From the NCBI GenBank assembly GCA_964423505.1, contig CAYREX010000001.1, forward strand, positions 124,001 through 188,000: a stretch of 64,000 nucleotides of DNA, written 5' to 3'. This DNA comes from CAYREX01 sp964423505. GTDB lineage: Bacteria; Fermentibacterota; Fermentibacteria; Fermentibacterales; JCC-6. The notes beneath the pieces are model-generated. The model had not been told where the DNA came from. It did no database searches and saw only the letters and a program-made list of their open reading frames with translations. The first letter of the stretch is position 1, and each line of letters begins with the position of its first letter. This document shows positions 17,401 to 32,400 of the stretch, piece after piece. The position numbers and the translations under genes were made by a program.

Positions 17401-20400
17401 CCCTGCCAGGTACTTCCGTCCGGACCAGTACTCCAGCCGGGCTAAATGGTTGGGCCACTTCCGGACCACGGGACCCGAGATAATCGAGCAGACGATCGGG
17501 AGTGTAGAGGCTTTCATGGCGGGGATCGGTACCGGAGGCACGCTGATGGGGGTCGGAAGGCGGCTTCGGGAGCATAATCCGAAGACCCGGCTGTTGGGAG
17601 TGGAGCCGGAGCCCGGACAGACCATACAGGGCCTGCGGAGCACACGAAGCGCTCGTGTGCCGTCGCTTCTCCGCATCGGGATGCTGGACGTGATTGCGCC
17701 GGTGTCTGCGGAGAGAGCGCTTCTCATGGCCAGGAGGCCGATCCGGGCAGGATAACCTCGTGAGCGGATCCGTGGTCAGCCGGACAGGGACTCGATTCTC
17801 TTCACCAGGGCGGGAAGCTGTCTCAGGCTCTCGATCCTGTACGCACCGTCAACGCCGATGCCCACGGTCACGCAACCGGCAGCCTCTCCGGCCTCCATGT
17901 CCTCCTCAGAGTCGCCAATCACGACGGTCTCCTCCGGAACGGCGTCGATCAGCAGCATGGCCCTCTGCAGGAGCGAGGGGTCCGGCTTCCCCCGCTCCAC
18001 CTCGTCGCTGGTCACTACGGCATCGAACAATCCCTCCAGACCGTGGCTGCGGAGTATCTTCGACGTGCATCCGGAGGTGGTGTTCGTCACCAGTGCCTTC
18101 CGCCCTTCCAGGTCTCGGAGTACCTCCCCGGCGCCCGGCACCGGCTCTATCCGCCCCAGGTGCCTCGTCAGCACGGAGTCGCAGAGCTCGCTCCTGGTGG
18201 TATCCAGCTCGGAGATGTTCTCCTGGAGGTCCCTGCCCCAGTAGCTCTCCTCGAACTCCTCCCTGGAGATGCCGCCGATGTCTCGAAAGGCCTCGAACCA
18301 GGCCTCCCGGGAATCCACGAGCACTCCGTCCATGTCGAAGAGGTAGTTCACGGCCGCATTCCTCTCCGAAGGCTCACTCGTCCAGCAGGAAGACTATGTT
18401 GTCCGCCATGAGCTCACGGCTCTCGAAGAGGTCGCTGTCCATCACGCCCGTGACGCTCAGCATGTCGCCGACGTCGACGCCGGAGAAGCCGGTGTCGTCG
18501 GTCGGGTCGTACACCATGTGGCCAGTCTCGACCCTGATCATCCGTTCGCCGGTGTCGATGGTGAACTCACTGCCGTCGACCGAGGTCACCGTCCCGCGCA
18601 CCGTCATCTCTCCCCGCTCGACCTCGCCCCCGGTGATCCAGTTGTCGTCGTAGGCCTCCCCCTCGCCCTCCTCGTCGGCGGCGGAGGCGTAGTGATAGGT
18701 CCCGCGAGTCCTGTTGTGGACGCTCCGGGCCTCGATTGTCGCCGTCTCGTAGAAGTCGTCGTCGATGCGCCCGTAAACGGTCACCTCGTCTCCGTCGATG
18801 AGGCCGACCGCCTCGCTAAACCAGTCCCAGTCATCCATCTCCACTAGTATCCTGCCGCTTCCGTAGTTCAGATAGAACGAGTCGACGTCCGACTCGTCCA
18901 CGGTACCGCTGATGCTTATCCAGGTGTCGTCGGACATCTCGTACGGGCTCTGGGCCGCTGCTGATGCCGGCAGTAGTAGCGTGGCGGCGGCAATGATGGC
19001 TGACCGGTATCCCATGTCTCTCCCTCCTCTGTTCGGGGCTGGCACAGTCCGGGATCGCCCACGCCGCCTCGCTCTCCCGGGGCAGTCGTCCGGCAGTAAC
19101 ACCCGGGCTCGTGTGACCCAGCGCCGGGATGGCAATGAACCCATGACCGCAGGCCCCAACAGACTATCAAACATATCTATTAGACCTCCAATGCCAGTAT
19201 ATGGCACGAGAGCGCAGGGGTCAATCTGCCTGAGTGTCCGACTGGGGACTGCTTCCTAGTCGTCTCCGTCCCATTCGCCCTGACGGACATTGCGACTCTC
19301 CGAGCGGCCGGTTATGCGTTCGGGAGGCAGGGGAGGTGCGGATGAGACTGAGATGGGGAGCGCTGACGGCGGTCGGTACGGTCGTTCTCGCATCGGCATG
19401 CGGCGGGACTGAGGCCGAAGGACCCGGGGCGGCGGAGTCGGACACTCTGCGCTACCTGGCGCCGTACGACTCGATAGGGGTGGCGGAGGGAGACACCGCC
19501 TACGTGTTCGGGGACGTATGGGGCGCCTGCTCCTTCCCGGACGGGACAGTAGGTGTGCTGGACAGGTCGATGGGCGTCGTCAGGCTCTACGACGCCGATG
19601 GGGAGCACATTCGCAGCCTCCGGCCCGTCGGCACGGGTCCCGGGGAGCTGGGTACGCCGGACCGGATAGACTGCGACAGCGGCGGCAACATCATGCTGGC
19701 GAGCTTCTACGACAGGAAGATGGTCTGGCTTACTCCCTCCGGGGAGCCGATGGACGAGATAGTCCTCACCGGCGGCGGCAGGAGCGGACCGATGAAGGCC
19801 TACGCCGCCCCGGACACCGGGTTCGTAGCCATCACCATGGTCTACGCGGAGCCGGACTCGGCCGGGACGGAGGTGGCCCTGTTCAGGGGCTCGACCGAGC
19901 CGGTGGTAAGCTACGCCAGGCGGATGGCGCTCTTCGACCCTCACGGCCTCTACCAGAGGGCCACTGGAATGGTCTGCGGCGTGGACGGAGAGGGCAGGGT
20001 GGCCGTCGCGGACATGTCGACCGAGCGCTACGAGGTGGTCTGCCATTCTCCTGACGGCGACACGCTCTTCGTCATCGAGCGTCCGTTCGAGCCGGTCCGC
20101 CGGTCCCGGGAGGAGATGGAGAGGGACATGGAGCTGGCCAGGCAGAACTGGCTGGAGGCGGTGGGGAGCCTCGAGGGGTTCGAGTTCGTCCCCAGGGAGT
20201 ACGAGAGGGCCATCACCGCCCTCGGCTTCGACGGCGAGGGCAGGCTCTGGGTGAGGAGCGGCACGGAGGATGAGACCTTCCACGTGTACGACGCTTCCGG
20301 GGAGCACCTGTACGACTGCGGGATGCGGATGCCCGAGTGGCAGGAGCCGGGCGGCTGGTCGGTGAGGGTCGGTCGTTACGGCATGCTGGCCAGCACCGGT

Positions 20401-23400
20401 GACCCGGAGCTGTTTCCGGTGGTCTACATGCTTGAGGAGGTCAGCGGGGCGGGGTCCTCCGCTCAGTCAACGGGCGACTGAGCCGCTTCGGAGGAAGCGG
20501 CGGCCTCGACGCGGTTCCTGCCCAGGTGCTTGCCCCGGTAGAGAGCCCTGTCCGCCAGCCTGATGACGCTCTCCAGGGGCAGCTCGCCGCAGTAACTCAC
20601 GCCGAAGGTCATGCTCAGCTCGATGGACCTCTCCCCTACCAGGAAGGGGCGGTCGCAGACCGCCGACCTCAGGCTCTCCGCCACCAGCATTGCACCGTCC
20701 AGGTCGGTGTCCGGCAGCAGTACGAGGAACTCCTCCCCGCCCCACCTGACCACCAGGTCGCCCTTCCTCACGTTCTCCCTGAGCCTTGCCGCCAGCTGCC
20801 GCAACACCTCGTCGCCGCAATCGTGGCCGAAGCCGTCGTTGACCGATTTGAACCGGTCCACGTCCGCCATCACGAGACCGAAGCCCTCTCCCTGAGGGTC
20901 CGGAACATGCCGTCTCTCGTCGAGCCACTCCATGGCGGCCCGCCTGTTGGCAAGCCCGGTCAGGTCGTCCCTCCGCACCAGCTCCTCCGCCCTGGAGTAA
21001 GCCGTCTCCAGCTTCCTGTTCGTGCTACTCAGCCTCTGTATCTCCCGCTCCCTCTCCTCCGTCTCGTAGTAGAGCCTGAGGACGTCTATCTGCCACAGCC
21101 GCCTCTCCGAGAGCTGGTTCTCGCTGATCTCCAGGAAGCCGCTGATGCACCGGTATGCGCCCCTGTAGTCGCCGGCTCCCTCCAGGAGGGTGGCCCTCTC
21201 CCGGAGAATCTCGCCCAGCCGGGCCATGCTCCCCATCTCCCGAGCCAGCTCCTCCGCCCTCAGCGAGTGATCGAGGGCGCTCACTCCGTCGCCCCTGGCC
21301 CTCTCCAGCTCGGCCAGCTTCTGAAGGCTGGTCAGCATGCCTCCCTTTCGGCCGATGCTCCTGGATATCTCCATCGACTCCCTGAAAAGCTCCTCGGCCC
21401 GGTCCAGCTCGTTTCTCTGCATGCAGACCGAGCCCAGGCTGTTGCGGCAGAGCGAGGCGAGGTAGCGGTCACCGTTCCCTTCTGCCTTCTCCAGCGCCGA
21501 GAGGTACACCCGATCAGCCTCTTCCAGACGCCCCCGCTCCTGCTTGACGGTGGCGATGTTGTATGAGACACCGGGAATTCCCTCCTCGTAGCCGAGATCG
21601 CGGTAGACGCTGAGGGCCTTGCCGTAGTACTCGAGCGCGCCGGAGAGGTCGCCCGATCGCTTGAGGACGTTCCCCATCGCAGCCTCTATGTGGCCTGTGC
21701 TGAGGCGGGTGTCGCAGCCCTCATCGGCCTCGGCGGCCTCCTCGAAGGCCCTTATAGCCCTGAGGTAGTAGCGGATGGCCACGTCCAGGTTCGTGAGGAA
21801 GTAGTGCATGTCTCCGAGACGTCTCAGGGACCTGGCCTGCAGGAGGAGGTCATCCCGGCTCTCGGCGAGCCTGAGCGCGGAGGTGTAGTGCTCGATGGCC
21901 TCGAGGCGGTCGTCAAGGGCCATAGCCGCCTCGCCCAGACCGAAGAGGGCCTCGCCCTCCCCCGCCTCCTCGCCGATGCCGCCCGCGAGATCGAGGGCCT
22001 CGCCGAAGAGCTGCCTGCTCCTGGAGGCGTCGGACCGGAGCAGGCTGCTGCCCAGTCGGTTCAGCAGGCCCACCCTATCGGCGCCCTCGGAACCGGCCAG
22101 GCGCATCTCCAGCTCCTGCGGGGAGTCGAGTGTACTGCCCAGGAGAACCTCCCGTCGAAGGAAGGGAGCCGCGGTCCTGCCGCTCTGACGATAGACAGGC
22201 CCCGCTGCCGGGTCAACGAACGGCGGCGATGTCGTGAGGGGGGAGAGGGGGGCAACGGAGTCCTTTCGCATGAATGGCCTGGCCTTCGGCCAGTGAGTCC
22301 CTACTTGCAGGCTGTGCGCAAGATGCCGATAGTCAAGCGGAGGAACTGAGTGGAGACCCATCGGCATCTCTACATGAAGGCGCCGGCGCTCCTGCTGGGA
22401 GCCGCGCTCCTCCTTGCATTGGTGTGCCGGTTCACCTCGGAGTCGCTCTGGGACGATTCCTACTTCTTCGTCCGCTACAGCCGTAACCTGTCGGCATCGG
22501 GGGAGCCCTCGTTCGACCCCGGGGGCGGAAGAGCCTTCGGTATAACGTCTCCGATGCACCTGCTGGTGGTGCACCTCTTGCGGGAAGCCGTCGTGGAAGC
22601 GGCCGTGCCGGCCCTGCTACTGTCGTCGGCCTCGGCAGGCCTGCTGCTCCTGTTGCTGACCTGGAGGGTCGCACGCCTGCGGTGCAGGCACCGCTCCCTG
22701 CTGGCGCTGATGCTGCTTCTCTCCTCGGCGCTGGCCTCGGGCATCATCGGCGTGCACATGACCAGCGGCATGGACACGATGCTGGCGATGGCCTCGGTTG
22801 CTCTGCTCATCATCCTCTTCGACAGGGCCATGAGGGGCCGGGGTACCGGCGCCCCGGTCGCGGCGGGGGTATGGGCTGGGCTATGCCTCTCCGTCCGGCC
22901 GGACCTGCTGGTGTTATCGCTGGGCCTACCCCTCTTCGCGCTGATTCTCGCAGACGGCAGACGCGAGAGGAGGGTCGCCCTCACCGTTGGCGGTGCGGCC
23001 CTGCTCACCGTCGCCGGCCTGATGACGGCGTTCCGTTGGTTCTTCGGATGGTGGCTGCCGCTCTCGTGCCTGGTCAAGCTCCCCGGCTTCTACGGCGGCC
23101 TCATGGCGAGGGCCGGGCTACTCCATTCAGTCGCCGAGGTCGGGAGGCTCCTTGCGGGCTATCCCCTGCTGTTCGCCCTCCCCGTTGCAGGTCTTGCGAT
23201 CAGGCGTGTGGGCGCGTCTGCTAAGCTGCCGCTCACCGACCGGGCCCTGGTCCCGGCAGGCATCCTTCACCTGCTCCTCGTCTCCACCATGGTGACGCAG
23301 ATAATGGGAGGAAGCTGCAGGTTCCAGCAGCCCGTGGTACCGGTGCTGGTCCTGCTCTCGGCAGGTTCCCTGCAGAGGCTTGTCGATTCCGCGGACGTTC

Positions 23401-26400
23401 CGGGAGGGCTCGGATCGGTTCCGTCGCTGGCGACCGGTCTGCGGGTCCTCTTCCTCGTCCTTGCCGCCGTCATCGCCCTCGCCTCCATGCAGCTCTCGTT
23501 GGGTTTCGCCAGGCGCTCCGAGTCCGGACCGTTCTGCATGAGCCTGCATCGGGAGTACGAGTCCCGGTGGACCGGCTACTGGAAGGGGCTGGACGCGGTC
23601 TCCCGGATGCCGGGAGACCTGGTCATCGCGGGCACAGAGCTGGGGCTGCCCTCCGTGATGAACCCCGACAAGCGCATCCTCGACCTCTCCGGCCTGAACG
23701 AGCCCTCAATAGCCCTGGGTGAGGAGACCCAGCTGGAGGCGCTGCGGAGGGTCGAGCCGGACCTCGTCTACATGCCGCACCCGGACTACGAGTCGATGAT
23801 CCGGAGCATCCGCTCATCCGGGTGGTTCGACGGCCGGTACCTCTACCTCCCGGGCGACAGCATCGGTGCCGCCCTGTCCGTCGCTCTCAGGCGGGACGGT
23901 CCCTGCTTCGAGGCGCTTCTCGAAGCGATGCTGTAACCACCCGCGGGAAGGGCGCGGGGGTCAGTCGGGTGCGGAGCGGAGACGGTCGTAGAGGCCGTAG
24001 CGGTCGAAGACCGCCCGTATCCTCTCGTCGTTTCCGTTGCCCTTCACGTTGTCCACCCACAGTCGGACCACCTGGCTGCCCGGCACCTTCAGCGGCCGCG
24101 AGAAGCCCGGGGCGACCTTCGCCGCCGGCAGCCCACGCAGGAGCGTCATGGCCTTGAGCCAGACGTCGTCCGCGTCCGGGGCCAGCTCCATGAAGATGTC
24201 CTCCCGGTCCACATCGTCATGGAACGCCCCCGGCGGATAGAGCACCCCTCCCACGCCGGTCGGGAAGAGCAGCGGCGAGGGGCCGGCGAAGCCCACGGCA
24301 AACCTGTCCCAGTCGCTGTAGGGGAGCAGCTCACCCTCCCCGTCCAGGAGCATCCCGTGCCCTATGTGGCAGATGACGGCCTCCGGCAGCCCGCGGTGCC
24401 TCTCCAGCAGTTCCTCCAGCCACGTCCCGTGGTAGACGATGTCGTCGTCCGCGGTCACGACCGTGGCTCCGGGCACCTCCGAGAGGGTCGGCACTATCTT
24501 TTTGTAGGAGCGGATGTCGCTGCAGTGGCGCACCTCCAGGCCCCGGCCGCGCTGCGAGGCGACCAGCGGCGGCGGCTCCACCCCGTCGGCGAGCCAGAGG
24601 ATGAGCCTGTCCGGCCTGACGGTCTGCCTGAGGAGGCTCTCGGTGCAGAGATGGAGCCCGGGCAGCCTGGGCTCCCATGAGGTGAGCGAGACGACGAGCC
24701 CGGGCTCCCGCTCCCGGCGGGAGGTACCCCTGCGCCTGCCGATGCGGGCCATCAGCTCCACCCGGAGTATCCGGAGCCTCCTGCGGAGCCTGGTCCCCAG
24801 ATCGACCCGTACCGGTGCGATATCCGGAGCGCCGCTCTCCTGCCGCTTCATCCAATTCCGCTCCCCGGTCTGACTCCAACGGGTATCCCGCCTCTGCCGG
24901 GCGCAGGCCCTGTTGCGCGGGTGCTCACCTGTTCTCGCAGCCAGCAAGATAGCCAAGGGGAGGTCGGGGGGGGAGACCGGTGCTGGACCTCTCGCAGCCG
25001 GACGGAGACGGGCGTCCCGGAAGACGGAGTCAATCTAATCGCAGATTGGTCTCCCGGGATGACTTATCAAATCAAACAACGAAAGCCCGGCGTGGGGGTC
25101 AGAGGTTGCCGGCTTCCCTCTCGCAGACCTCGCCCTCGTAGAAGCAGACCCTGAGTACGGACTCGCCGGGGAACTCGCCGCTCCCTTCCAGCCCGTTCCA
25201 TGTGCACTGCAGGACTTCTCCCGTGGCTCTCATGGCATCCGGGACCATGGCGGTGTCGTTTGGTGCCGAGCCGACGATTTCGACCACCTCCCCGTATCCC
25301 ATGCCCATCTCGATGCGATCGTACATGCTCCCGGTCAGATCGACCCTCTCCGCAGTAATCGATATCCCGGCTCCTCCGGCTGTCTCGCCGCCGTCGCCGT
25401 CGCCGGCTCCGCCGCAGGCGACTGCCATGGCCAGGAGCAGGATGGTCGCCGTCATCGCCCTGCGTCTGCCGATTCCGCACGTGCTACCGGTGACGGTACA
25501 TCTTCCGGATACTCTCAAACGGACCTCCCGTCCCATCAAATCAAACAACGAAAGCCCGGCGTGGGGGCTAGATGCTGGCCAGCGCGTAGGAGACTGCCTC
25601 CACTACCACGTCTATCTCGGCCCTGGTGATGACCAGCGGCGGCATCAGGCGCATCGTTGCGCCGGTGGAGAGCGACGAGTGCGCGCCCCGCTCCTTCATA
25701 AGCTCCTGGGCTCTCTTCACGGTCTCCGCGCTGTCGAGGTCCAGCGCTACCATCAGGCCGATGGTCCTGTAGCCGAGCAGGTGCTCCGAGTCTATCGACT
25801 CCAGCCGCTTCGCGAAGTAGGAGGAGAGCTCGACCACCCTGTTGGTCAGGTCCAGCGCCCTCATCTGCCTCGTGGCTATGAGGGCGGCGACCATTGCCAT
25901 GGGGTTGCCGCCGAAGGTCGACCCGTCGTAGCCCGGACGCATGGAGGAGGAGACCTCGTCGGTAGTGACCACGGCCGTAACGGGGTAGCCGCCGCCGAAT
26001 GACTTTCCGATGGTCATGATGTCCGGGACGATGCCGTAGCGGTCGCAGGCGAACCACTGGCCGTCGCCGCCGGAGACCCTGGCGAAGCCGGTCTGGACCT
26101 CGTCCGCTATCATCACGGCGCTCTGCTCGTCGCAGAGCTCCCGGAGACCTTCAGCGAACTCCTGCGTGGCCGGTCTCATGCCGGCCTCCTCACCCTGGAC
26201 CAGCTCGAGGATGACGCTCTTCGCCTTCCCCGCCTCCAGCAGCCTCCGTACCGCGTCCAGGTCGCCGAAGGGCACGAAGTGCACCCAGCTCTCTTCGTGC
26301 AGGCCGAATGGTTTGCGGTAGGCTTCGTTGTAGGTCACTGCCACGGCTCCGTGAGTGCGGCCGTGGAAGCCGCCCTCGAAGGCTATCACGCCGGTATGGC

Positions 26401-29400
26401 CCGTGTGGGCCTTCGCTACCTTGATGGACTTGTCCACCGCCTCGCCGCCGGAGTTCTGCCAGTAGAAGTTGTGCAGACCCTCCGGCATCATCGGGACTAT
26501 CTCCTTGAGGAACCTGGACCTCGCCACCTGGATGCGGTCCTCCTTCTGGGAGATGAGCAGCCTGGCCTGGTTGTAGAGTCCCCTGGCTATGGCCTCGTTG
26601 CTGTTGCCCAGGTTGGTGGCGCTGTAGTTGCTGTCCAGGTCGACGTAGACGTTCCCGCGGGAGTCCTGGATGCGCGCTCCCTCGCCATTGACCGGCAGCA
26701 GGTCGTCCTCGAGGTGGGAGACCGGTATCTTGAAGCGGCGGTGGAGCTCCACCACCTCCCTCGTGGAGAGCTCCGACTCCATCAGGAAGTCGGCGGCACG
26801 TGAGACCTCCTCCGGCTCCATGGTCTCAAGCATGGCGGCGGCCACCCTCGTCGCGGCCCCCACCGGGAGGGCGTCGAACGGCTCTACCTCCCCGGCGGCC
26901 TCGCGGCAGGCTTCCAGCGCCCTCTCGACCCGCTCCCCCGGCTGCATCACCAGGCCGAGGACCTCGGTGACTCTGGCAAGGGTGGTGCCGGAGCGCTCCG
27001 GGTGGGTGACCGGGTCCAGCACCACCGCGTCGAGCAGGCTGTGCTGGAGCGATCTGAGCGTCTCTTCCCTGGACAGCGCGGATATGTCTCCGAGCATTCT
27101 CTTTCCTCTCGTTCGATCAATGGCCGGCGGTCGGGCCGGGCCGTTATTGCTAGCGAGCGGGACGCGTCAGTCCCTCTGCACCTCCTCCACCTCCCGGTAC
27201 CACCGGAACCGGTCGCCGAAGAGGCTCCTGATCTTCCAGCGGAAGCTCTTCCGCGAGCCCTCTATCGACTCCAGCAGGCCGCCCGTGGCATCCCGGACGG
27301 CGGCGGCGTCCTCCTGCGAGAGGTACTCGGGAGCGAGGTCGGCGGTCTTGCGGAGGTTCATCGTGGAGGTCCGCCACCATCCCCAGTCCCGGCTGCAGAG
27401 CCGGACCAGCCTGGAGGCATCTATCGACTCGGTGGAGTGCCCCCCGCAGGTGGTGCCGTGCTGGCAGAGGAGTACCATGACGTCCACCAGGTCCTTCCGG
27501 TTGATCTCAACTATCTGGAGCTTCTCCAGGAGGAGGTCCACCAGTGTTATGGTCGGGGAGTCCAGCTCCAGCCTGCCCCTGAAGTCTATCTCGTGGCAGA
27601 AGCGGAGCCTGTCCAGGAAGACATCGGAGTGGATGGGCAGCTCGGGGTGGTAGAATATCCTCCTCTTGTCGCCGAAGAGGCGGAGAACGGTCATGTTCTC
27701 CTCCCATCCCATCTCCTCGAACAGGTCCTGGACTCCGGCGACCTCCCTCGAGTAGGCGACGAAGTCTATGTCGGTCAGGTAGCGTCCGTTGTCGTACTCC
27801 AGGGAGGCGTAGTCCGGGCACCTGATCCTGAAGGCGATGGAGCCGAGGGCCCGGATGGTCACCCCCCTGGTCTCCGCCCTGTCCATGATCTCCCGCAGGA
27901 TGAGCATCATCTCCCGCTCCTGGGCCCTCAGGTGCTCGGCGTCCAGCGGGTCGCCCGGCTCCAGGAACGGCGCGTGTACGCCCTCCGGAAGACGCTCCGG
28001 CCCGGTCACCCCTCCACCTTCCACTGGTTCCGGACGCGTCCGTCCTCGACCTCGATTATGTAGCCCCGCAGGATGCCCTCGCCGTACTCCGACCCCGGGT
28101 TGACGACCGTGATGCCGGCCACGTCGTCGTGGCCGCTGGACTCGTGTATGTGACCGTGGAGGCCTATCATGGGTCTGTACCTCTCTATGGCGTCGGCGAC
28201 GGCGCGGCTGCCCACGTGAACGAAGTTGACCTGTCCGGCTACGGTCACCGGCTTCCTGTCGGCGTCCAGCTCCGGAGCCAGGTCCAGCATGGTCCCGTAG
28301 GGGGGAGCGTGGAAGTTGAAGATGGCCCTGCCCGGGTCGTCCAGCTGCTTGATCAGCTTGCGTATGCGTTTCTTCAGCCCCTTCTCGCCATCCTCCCTGG
28401 GGGTGTCCCAGGGGGTCGGGTTGACGTAGTCCAGGCTGACCATCGGCGCGCCGAGGACCTCCACCGGTCCGTCCAGGCACCACCGGACGCCGCGGTCCCC
28501 GAAGGACCTGATGACATCGTCCACCTCCCAGTCGTCGTCGTTGCCCGGCATGACGATGGCGTCCACCCTGGCGAGGTCCACCTGCTCCACCAGCATCTCC
28601 ATCCACCTGGCCATCCGGTCCTTTATCATGCCCATCATCAGGTCCTCGACGGCTCCCGGGTCGTCCTGGAGCTCGGCCACCCTGTCACGGTCGCAGCGGA
28701 GCGTGTACGCCCCGGCGTCCCGGATGCGCTTCTCCATCCCGTCCAGCTCCGAGCCCTTCTCCAGCGTCCAGTTCTTGCCGAAGTAGAAGGCGTCGTAGCG
28801 TCCGTCCGGCCTCTCGATGAGCGGGACCAGGGACTTGCCGGTCAGGTCGCCGCAGAGCAGGAGCGCCCCGGCATCGTAGAGGTCCGGCACCTTCAGCCAC
28901 TTGCGCCAGACGCTCTCCGCGCCGTGCACGTCCACCGAGAAGAAGATCCTTCCGTCGCTCATGCCGGCTACTCCGGCGGTATCTGGGAGTAGATCTTGCT
29001 GACGTCCACTCCCTCCCGGCGGTTCCTGGCCTGCTGAACCAGGTAGATCACGAGGCCGGCGAGCATGACCCCTATGAGGGTTATCATCACCAGCGGCTCG
29101 AAGGTTCGCAGCGAGAGGTAGATGAAGAACCAGCCGACCAGGAAGGTGAAGCCGCCCAGTATTGTCATCACCGGCACTCCGAAGAGGCTCCACTGAACCG
29201 GCGAGCGCTCGTAGATCTCCGGCTTGTGGTAGGGCAGCAGCATGGTGGCCAGCCCGTAGGGCCAGAAGATGAAGAAGGTTGTCAGGGTGAGCAGGCCGAG
29301 GATGACGTCCACCGACAGCATCATGATGAGCACCCCTACGAAGCAGAAGGCGGCGTTGAGGTGGACGGCGTTGGTCGGCGAGCCGGTCCTCCTGTTCACC

Positions 29401-32400
29401 GCCGAGAGCGCCTTCGGGAAGGACTTGTCCATGGACAAGGCGAACGCCAGCCTGGAGTTGGCAAGGAAGCCGGGGAGGATGGAGTTGGCGAACCAGAGGG
29501 CTATGCTCACGGCTACCGCGAGGCCGAACCAGATGTTCCCCGCTATGGCCATGAAGTAGAAGGGCACCGAGGGCTTCACCAGCCCGCCCATGATGCCCTC
29601 CAGCACCTCCGGATGGCTGTCGTAGAGGAAGTCGTAGGAGCGGATGAAGTCGCCGAACGCGCTGTAGGTGGCGAGCACTATGACCACGTACATGAGGCCC
29701 ACGAAGGCCGTCCCTATGGTGAAGCCCCTTATCATGCTGGTCTTGGGTGTCTTCACCTCTCCGCCGGCGTAGTTGATGATGGTGATGCTGGCGTAGGCCC
29801 AGACGACGACTATGAGCGACCTGATGGTCTCCCCGAAGCTGAACTCGCCCCCGGGAATTCCGAGCTCCTGCGCGCTCTGCATGACGGCGGCGAAGGAGCC
29901 CTCGCCCCATGTGGAGTCGAAGCCGGCCGCGACGCCCTCCGGCCCTCCGGAGAGGAGGAACCAGACCACTGCTATGGCCGTGCCGACCAGCGGCACGAAG
30001 AACATCGTCCGCATCAGGTTCTTCACCTTGCGGATGCCCTTGTAGGCTATCATCCAGAAGAGGCCAACCCAGAGGAAGCCGCCCACCAGCTGCCAGTGGG
30101 AGGTCTGCATCACCTCTCCGACCGAGGCCAGCCACCCTATCCCGCTGCTGAGGGCGGCGGTGGAGAAGGCGGAGCCTATTAGCCCCACCACTATGTAGCC
30201 CAGGACACCGCTGGAGATGCCGTAGCCGATGAAGAGAAGCCAGGCGCTGAGGTACCCGACTGTCGGTCCCATCACCCTGCTAACTGCTATGTAGAGCCCT
30301 CCGGAGCGGGGCATCGTCGCGGAGGTGATGGCCACCAGGAGGGTTATCGGCAGGAAGACCGCGAGGCCGATCAGGAAGGCCAGCGGGAGGCTGGCTCCCG
30401 GATAGTCGGCCGCGGTGGAGACCGAGTAGAACGTCACCCCGGAGGCGGCCGGTCCGGCCACCACGAAGATGAAGACGTCGAACCACGACAGCTCCCGGAC
30501 CAGGCCGGAAGCCCTCCTGGTGAATATCACACCCTTGTTCTGAGCCATTATGCTCCCCCCATTTATTTTGCTGGATTATTGGCATAGGGACCGCACATTC
30601 TCACCTATGCGATTACCCTGCCCATGTCAACATGCAGCACCGGGGGGCTGCCCGGCCGGTTGGGGGCCGGGCTGAATGGACGGAGCGGCTCGCGTGATGT
30701 CCGGAGGCGGCTGCGGCGCCGTTCGCCGGACGCCCTGCAGGGGTCAGGAGCGCTCCCGGACCTCGCCGTCTATCCCTATGACCATACGCCTGTAGGGTAT
30801 CACCTTCCCGGATGACCGGAGGGCCTCCTCCACCAGGGCGACTATCCCGGAGCAGCAGGGTACCTCCATGCGCGCCACGGTGACGCTGCGTATGTCGTTC
30901 TCACGGAGTATCGAGGCCAGCTTCTCGGCGTAGCCCGATGTCTCGTCCAGCTTGGGGCAGGCCATGACCAGCTTCCGTCCGGCCAGCAGCTCCTCCTGGA
31001 AGGGGCCGTAGGCCGCCAGCACACAGTCGGCCGCCACAAGCAGGTCGGCGCCGTCCCAGTACGGAGCGGAGGGGTTCAGGAGGCGCAGCTGCACCGGCCA
31101 CTGCGAGAGCCTGGAGGGCCTCGCTCCGTCCCGTCCGTCGCCACCGGCTCCGACGGCCTGTCCGTGCCTCCTCTCGATTCTCCTCGTCATGATGCCGGGA
31201 CAACCGCAGGGCAGAGGCTCCTCCGCCCCGACGGGCGCCCCCTCTCCGACCGCCTCCGGGTCGAAGGCCTCCGCCTCCCTCTCCTCTATCGTGATCGCAC
31301 CCCGCGGACACTCGCCGAGGCAGTCGCCGAGACCGTCGCAGAAGGACTCCTTCACCAGCCTGGCCTTGCCGTCAACCAACTGCAGAGCCCCCTCGTGGCA
31401 GGCGGGTACGCAGAGGCCGCAACCGTCGCACTTCTCCTCGTCTATGCTGATTATCTTCCTTCTCATCCCGATCCCCTTCCGGCCAGCAGGTCGGCGACGG
31501 TCCTCCTCCGGAAGAAATCGCCAACCAGACCGTTCACCTCGGAGAGCAGCTCCCCGAAGGGGCACTCCTCGAGCCTGCAGCTCGAGCTGCCCAGGAGGCA
31601 CCTGCCCCGGGGGAGCTCTCCCTCTATCGCTTCGTGGACCTCCTCGAGGGTGATCTCCCCGGGGTCCCGTGCCAGCGTGTAGCCTCCACCCGGCCCCCTC
31701 GCGGAGAGCACCAGTCCCGCCCTTGCCAGGCGCTGCATGACCTTGCGCGTATGGTCCGGGCTGACCCCGAGCCCCGAAGCTATGCCGACGCTCGTCATGG
31801 TCCGCCCCCCCTCGGACGCCAACTCGGCCATCGCATGCAGGCCGATCGCCACTGCGCCGCTCACGTTCAGCGCGAGGCCCATTCCGCCCCCTTTCTGGTA
31901 TAGTGGTACTATAATACCTGTAATTACGCTCGGCAAGCGGCAGGGGCGGGCTGCGGGCCGGAGGCGGTTCCGGGCCTGCGTCCGGCCCCTTCCGGCGCTC
32001 TCGCGTCGGCGGCTGCGCAGCCCCCGGTGTCGCGTTGCCCGGAAGCGTCTGTTGGGTTATCGTGGCAGTCGAGAGGGGGCACGGTGATGCGGGAGGGTGG
32101 CGGGCTGGGGCGTGACCAGCTCTGGAAGGTCCTGGGGCTCACCAGACGCCTGGGCGTGCCGGTTGACCTGGACGAGATGCTTGCCGGCGTCATCGAGGTC
32201 GGCCGGGAGGTGGTCTGCGCCGAGCGGGCCACCGTCTTCCTCTACGACCGGGAGACCGACGAGCTGGTCTCCAGGGTCGGTACCGGGCTCTCCGCCCGGG
32301 AGGTCCGATTCCCGGCCGCCGAGGGTATCGCCGGCGCCTGCGCCCGGGCCCGCGCGACCGTCAACGTACCGGACGCCTATGCGGACCCCAGGTTCAACAG